9,555 nt of DNA from Thermoplasmata archaeon (GTDB lineage: Archaea; Thermoplasmatota; Thermoplasmata; Thermoplasmatales; Thermoplasmataceae). The DNA lies in the NCBI GenBank assembly GCA_021835265.1, contig JAKBQK010000093.1, positions 1 through 9,555 of the forward strand. The letters run 5' to 3'. Under the pieces are notes generated by a model that searched no databases, was not told the DNA's origin, and saw only the letters and a list, made by a program, of their open reading frames with translations. Below, piece after piece: positions 5,914-9,555 of the stretch (position 1 is the stretch's first letter; every line of letters starts with the position of its first letter). A program made the translations under genes and the position numbers.

Positions 5914-6028
5914 ACTCTACGGTGTATAGACATGGTTGTTAATTTTCGGTTGGTGAGTTGCTTAAAAAACTAGTTCCTTTCTAAAGACTAGAGCAGTAGC
6001 AGATTTATGCTAGAATGTTGATAAGTAA

Positions 6029-6611
6029 ACAGTTTCCCATAACGAGAAAAGGAACTGTAATCTTCCTTTTGGTCTGACATCAATACAACTTTGGCCTTTT
6101 GTACTTGGAGCCGGAATAGGTTCACCCATCGCAGCTATAGCTTACATTATGTTGACCTATTCCAATATAGATATTACAAAGGAACGGTATTTGCTTTATC
6201 CAACAGGATTTGTTTTTTTCGGGTACTTTGGGCTTTTATATATCGTCTTTATGGGGCGAAAAGAAAGAAACTACTCCCTTTTTGTTCGGTTTCCTAATAG
6301 TACCCATGCTCTTCTTATCGGCTACTCTTGCAAGGGTAGCCCTAGCAATTTTCATTGCAATAAGATTTATAACAGGTTTCGTCTTCGTACAATCTAGGAC
6401 AATTTCTAGAGATGTAAATATATGGAAACTCATTAACAGTTATTATTAGAAAGGTAGTTGGTACTTCTTCGGAACCACACTCAAGGCTACTTATGAAGTG
6501 CCATTATTTCAAAAGATTCTCAACTTCAAAGTGTACAACATAAACAACCTAGCTGAAATAGTTACGGTTGGAGTTGGATACATAGCTTTTGTAGTCACTG
6601 TTCACAAGTAA
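6029..6611 (+). pseudogene. Decayed integral membrane protein gene
   Basis: A protein can be followed across two frames. The first, from about 6029, reads IQLWPFVLGAGIGSPIAAIA, then a second hydrophobic segment YPTGFVFFGYFGLLYIVFMG. At roughly 6262-6290 a frameshift passes it to the next frame, which continues with FLFGFLIVPMLFLSATLARV and IAIRFITGFVFVQ. That frame meets TAG at 6447-6449, continues open (GSWYFFGTTLKATYEVPLFQ ... EIVTVGVGYIAFVVTVHK) and ends at TAA 6609-6611. That makes about four to five membrane segments. No start codon is visible, since the first frame is preceded by TAA at 6026-6028. One frameshift plus one stop indicates a dead gene. I do not recognise the family. Confidence 0.55.
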
Positions 6612-6931
6612 ATGGCTTTTGAAAAGTAGTCTATTCGCACCATCATGCTCCATATTTGCCAAAGAATACGTTACTGAGATGGTTGATATAGATTTGCTGC
6701 TCTTAATTATTCCAACCGGGGTTGACTCCATCTTAAAGTTGAGACAAAATTCGGTAGTTTCAAACTCTAAAATAACCTATAAATATCGGAAAATGAATTT
6801 TTTCAGTAACTAGCACTTTCGTTTTTTATGGAATTGATCAGGCAACTGCAAATAAAATCGGTAATGTTATAGTCCTTAGGTTTCTCCTTCTTCAATTCAT
6901 CCCATACCGAAATGAACTTGAGTTAATTTAG
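6612..6931 (+). pseudogene. Further coding-like debris
   Basis: Two open stretches in different frames look like pieces of a protein. The first runs from TTG 6619 to 6813 and includes KEYVTEMVDIDLLLLIIPTG. The second, from about 6797 to TAG 6929-6931, reads FVFYGIDQATANKIGNVIVL followed by RFLLLQFIPYRNELELI. They may be the remains of one short gene broken by a frameshift near 6800, where there is a run of T. No family is recognisable and no start signal is clear. It may simply be chance open frame in AT-rich DNA. Confidence 0.3.
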
Positions 6932-7032
6932 TTTGAAATCACTGGATCAAAAATTTAATGAAAAAAGACAAAACAATCCGTACTCAGAAAGGAAAACGTT
7001 AGATACCGAAAAACTATAAAATCACCGATAAT

Positions 7033-8883
7033 ATGGCGCATGCTAATACTTTTGACGTCCAAAAATTTGGCTGGATATTAAAAGAGGAAGTTGAAAAGAC
7101 TGCGAATTCAAGATATAATGGTGATTCAAATGTAGGACTAGGCAAAGGATTTCAATTTTGGTGCATAAAAAACATTAGTCCAAAGTTCACAGAGGTGCAA
7201 ATTGAATCTGCTAGATCCATATGTGAAGGAGAGGGCCCGGGGGACAGAAATATAGATGGAGCTTGGATTGACGAAAACAGGTTATATATAATGCAGTCCA
7301 AGTTCAGTAAATTAGTAAAAAAAGACAGTGACAATGGAAACGATCTAGAAATAGCCAAATTTGATGCAACAGCGGCAGAAGAACTCTGGAATGGGTTTGA
7401 GCAGTTAGAACTTAATGGAGCAGATAGCACTGTGAAGGGAAAAATTGCGCAGGTCAAGAGACTATACAATGAGGCAATAGGATCGCATAAAGAAATTCGT
7501 CTAATAATAGTAGTTTCCGGTTACGCAAAAAAGGATCTCATAGATGAAGTGAAAGCAATAAACAAAAGATTTGAAAACGATCGGCAAAGATATAAGCAAC
7601 ATCACTGTGATTTATACGATATAGAAATGCTGAACCAGGTTGTTAGCGACAATACGTCAAAACCTCCAGATAGTTTCATACTGAGAACAGAAAACGACGT
7701 TATCATTCCTGAAGTAAGCGACCAAAATAGTACATATTCAGTATTAGCTGTTGTAAAAGCAAAAGAGCTTATTCAAATAAGAGACAAGCATGGATATAAT
7801 ATATACCATTCTAATTTTAGATTTGTCATTGGGACAGGCACTGCAAGAAACAAGATGATTGCAACACTAAGTGATCCCGAAGAAAAGCTCAATTTTTTCA
7901 GATACAACAACGGAATAACTGTTTGTTGCAAGAGTATCAAGGATGAAAAAGGACATAAGTTCCTAATAGATGGATTCCAGGTTGTAAACGGGCTGCAAAC
8001 TATCGAAACGTTATATGAACACTCCAGCGAATGCGATAATGTGTCTTTGCTCATGCGCATAATCCCCGTTCCAGAAGCATCTGTTCTGGAAGAGCATATA
8101 GCAGAATACTCTAATTCGCAGACTCCAATAACTGCTAGAGATTTGCGATCAAATGATCCAGTTCAACGAGAAATAGAAAGGTTAGCCTTTGAGCTGTATG
8201 ACTTGAGATATGTCAGGAAAACCGGTGCTAATCCTGCTTCAAGAGGACGATCGGTTATGCAACGGGTAGACAATGTGGACGCGGCCCAAAAGGCGTTGGC
8301 TTTATGGTATCGAAAACCTTACGAAGCGAAGCATAAAAAGAAATTACTTTTTGAAAGAGAAGACAGCGCGACACCTGGATTCTATGATTTGTTATTTAAC
8401 GAAAAGACTACGCCTGAATATATATTGCTTCCATATTTCTTATCGAAGAATCAATACAATTTTATCAATGGATTACCCAAAGGGAAAAGAGGAGATTACA
8501 GGAATTTTGATTTCATTGCTTTATCCGTACTGGGTGACGCTTTAATCAAAACTTATAATCTCAGTTACAAACCAAGCAAGGAAATCCACAATCACGATCA
8601 CTTAAAGGAAAAATTACCCGTACTTTTAACTTTAAGTCAAAACAATAATAGAAACGCTAGAGTAGCAAAACAACTTTGGAAACCAATATTTGATAAACTT
8701 CTAGTCTATGGACAACAGTTAAGATTGGAAGAGGCGAAAAGAAAGAAAGTGGAAGTGGACGAAATATCTCTAAGAAATATTGCTGTTAAGATAAGATATA
8801 GAGAAGGAGTTGATAGACGCAAAATTAACAGGAAAGTTGCCTTAAGTCAGATAAGCAAGCAAATAAGACTTACCTTGGGTTGA
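7033..8883 (+). CDS. AIPR-family (abortive infection phage resistance) protein with N-terminal nuclease motif
   Basis: 616 residues. The AIPR core is clear: FFRYNNGITV (288-297), FQVVNGLQTIETL (315-327), YSNSQTPITARDLRSNDPVQ (359-378). The N-terminus has a PD-(D/E)XK-like arrangement, IDGAWIDENRLYIMQSKFSK with D75 and Q88-x-K90, in the position expected for a restriction-type nuclease fold. The family name comes from lactococcal abortive-infection proteins and members lie in defence islands. I infer that it cuts nucleic acid in response to infection, but the trigger is unknown. The frame is intact while neighbouring genes in the same module are decayed, suggesting that it is maintained by selection. 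ATG 7033 is the only reasonable start. CTATAAAAT at 7014-7022 is too close (about 15 bp) to be an ordinary leaderless TATA box, so the promoter is uncertain. No partner gene is adjacent, so it probably acts alone. Confidence 0.85.
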   Translation: MAHANTFDVQKFGWILKEEVEKTANSRYNGDSNVGLGKGFQFWCIKNISPKFTEVQIESARSICEGEGPGDRNIDGAWIDENRLYIMQSKFSKLVKKDSDNGNDLEIAKFDATAAEELWNGFEQLELNGADSTVKGKIAQVKRLYNEAIGSHKEIRLIIVVSGYAKKDLIDEVKAINKRFENDRQRYKQHHCDLYDIEMLNQVVSDNTSKPPDSFILRTENDVIIPEVSDQNSTYSVLAVVKAKELIQIRDKHGYNIYHSNFRFVIGTGTARNKMIATLSDPEEKLNFFRYNNGITVCCKSIKDEKGHKFLIDGFQVVNGLQTIETLYEHSSECDNVSLLMRIIPVPEASVLEEHIAEYSNSQTPITARDLRSNDPVQREIERLAFELYDLRYVRKTGANPASRGRSVMQRVDNVDAAQKALALWYRKPYEAKHKKKLLFEREDSATPGFYDLLFNEKTTPEYILLPYFLSKNQYNFINGLPKGKRGDYRNFDFIALSVLGDALIKTYNLSYKPSKEIHNHDHLKEKLPVLLTLSQNNNRNARVAKQLWKPIFDKLLVYGQQLRLEEAKRKKVEVDEISLRNIAVKIRYREGVDRRKINRKVALSQISKQIRLTLG

Positions 8884-9419
8884 TACCATCACATTTTAAA
8901 AACGATTGACTCTCAGTCGAATCTTGGGAGATAGATTAGCAATCTAAAACAGTACCTTAAACCAGATAGGTTGAGGCACATAAAACTCTGTATTATGACA
9001 TGAGGTAAGTTTAGACAATCAGAGGATCTTAACAAAAGTATTTTAGGTATTCATTTATTGGTTTTCGCTTGACCCACACTACAGATAAGTCCGAATCAGA
9101 GGTTTCTTCGTTCAAGGGAATGAGATATATTAAGAAAGAAGAATATGAAAAATACATTCAAACTCACAACTTCGTTGAAATAGAAAACACTAAGGTGAAT
9201 ATCCAAAAGAAACCATACGGTCTGCTATTGCAATGATGCCGTGATTTTCTTTACCGTTATTGAACTCGGAGAATTTTAACAAAATTCCTATCGTCATCAA
9301 CAAATAAATTACATTAGTCGGATTAATATTTTCTGGTCCTGACAAATCCTATCTACTCACCATAAAGAGAATAATAGCCATGCCATAGCATCCGAAAATT
9401 AATAGGATGTCTTAGCCTT
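8884..9419. other. Region after the AIPR gene with no convincing gene
   Basis: I see no clear gene. A short plus-strand frame from ATG 9120 to TGA 9234-9236 (38 codons, MRYIKKEEYEKYIQTHNFVE then IENTKVNIQKKPYGLLLQ) is charged and protein-like, and stays open upstream to about 9050, so it may be a truncated gene; the family is unknown. A small imperfect hairpin (GATTGACT and AGTCGAATC, 8904-8923) follows the AIPR stop but has no T-run. Confidence 0.3.
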
Positions 9420-9427
9420 CGTAGAGT

Positions 9428-9455
9428 TAACAGAACCCAATTTTGGGTTCTGTTA
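9428..9455. repeat. Palindromic element junction, copy 3
   Basis: The arms are the same as in copy 2, but the core is AATTTT, so the site is in the opposite orientation; the 8-bp spacer is CAATTTTG (9438-9445). The left arm is the right end of module B. The right arm continues GGGTTCTGTTAATTTAAC, matching the transposase-proximal end at 132-149 (GGGTTCTGTTACTTTAAC) at 17 of 18 bases, so another related element begins here. Confidence 0.9.
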
Positions 9456-9555
9456 ATTTAACTGGACACGATAGAAATCTGGAAATCCGTTAAATTTGTT
9501 AAGTGCCAGGACATACCCTTAACTATGACATAAAATTTATTCTCTAACCACTAAT
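9446..9555. mobile_element. Left end of a third IS6-like element, cut by the window
   Basis: It begins GGTTCTGTTAATTTAAC, one base different from the module A end next to the transposase C-terminus. The similarity stops after about 17 bp and no transposase-derived reading frame is visible in the remaining 90 bp, so it is either a diverged relative or a solo end. The rest of this segment holds nothing else I can recognise. Confidence 0.45.

Larger units (their letters stand above)
5904..9437. mobile_element. Module B: non-autonomous element carrying an AIPR gene
   Basis: The 19-bp sequence GGGTTCTGTTAACTCTACG at 5903-5921 is repeated exactly in inverted orientation at 9420-9438. Together with the palindromes, the perfect inverted repeat covers 36 bp (5886-5921 and 9420-9455). 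No transposase or transposase fragment lies inside. The ends share GGTTCTGTTA with module A but differ inward (ACTCTACG versus CTTTAACG), so it is a relative rather than a copy. The 8-bp flanks are CAAAATTG on the left and CAATTTTG on the right, that is, inverted rather than direct. Contents are a decayed membrane-protein gene and one intact AIPR gene. I infer that it could be mobilised in trans by an IS6-like transposase. Confidence 0.55.

Noticed and set aside
7013..7022. ACTATAAAAT as the TATA box of the AIPR gene
   Set aside because: It is only about 15 bp before the start codon, too close for archaeal initiation at or before the ATG, and no later start codon fits the domain.
7152..7469. 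Minus-strand open frame of 105 codons
   Set aside because: It lies entirely inside the AIPR gene and its serine- and leucine-rich sequence is what the antisense of that gene would give.
8904..8923. Hairpin after the AIPR stop codon as a terminator
   Set aside because: The stem is short and imperfect and no T-run follows.
1..9555. CRISPR array, tRNA or rRNA genes
   Set aside because: No regularly spaced repeat units with unique spacers and no tRNA- or rRNA-like sequence were noticed on either strand.

Overview
The window is AT-rich and looks archaeal. Several genes have TATA-like boxes about 22-27 bp before the most plausible start codon, as expected for leaderless or near-leaderless archaeal transcripts. 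The transposase (SWIM finger, zinc ribbon, IS6/IS240-like DDE core) and the small AbrB-type and zinc-ribbon proteins are of a kind I associate with Nitrososphaerota (ammonia-oxidising archaea). That assignment is an inference. No housekeeping genes are present: this is accessory DNA, a defence and mobile-element region.

Layout. Positions 1-114 hold the edge of something cut by the window, probably another insertion-sequence end. Near-identical 28-bp palindromes lie at 115-142, 5886-5913 and 9428-9455. Each is two outward-facing, IS6-like terminal sequences (GGTTCTGTTA...) separated by the same 8-bp sequence, CAAAATTG or its complement CAATTTTG. They divide the window into modules. Module A (133-5895) carries, from left to right: a transposase gene (minus strand), an AbrB-like gene and a zinc-ribbon gene (plus strand), a single-polypeptide restriction-methylation-specificity enzyme (minus), a NYN-domain protein (minus), a small zinc-finger protein (minus), and a diverged remnant of a second transposase end. 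It is bounded by inverted ends and by an 8-bp direct repeat, which is the duplication length of the IS6 family. Module B (5904-9437) has 19-bp perfect inverted ends, no transposase, a decayed membrane-protein gene and one intact gene for an AIPR-family protein with an N-terminal nuclease motif. A third element end begins at 9446 and runs toward the window edge.

How the genes fit together. The restriction-modification fusion, the AIPR protein and possibly the NYN putative RNase are plausible antiviral cargo. The transposase could act on the ends of its own module and, in trans, on the related ends of module B. The AbrB-like/zinc-ribbon pair shares a divergent promoter region with the transposase and may regulate it. 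The main result is therefore a tandem array of defence cassettes joined through shared IS6-type ends, with one active-looking transposase. The mechanism that built it (repeated insertion at one 8-bp target, IS6-type inversion, or recombination at the palindromes) cannot be settled from sequence alone.
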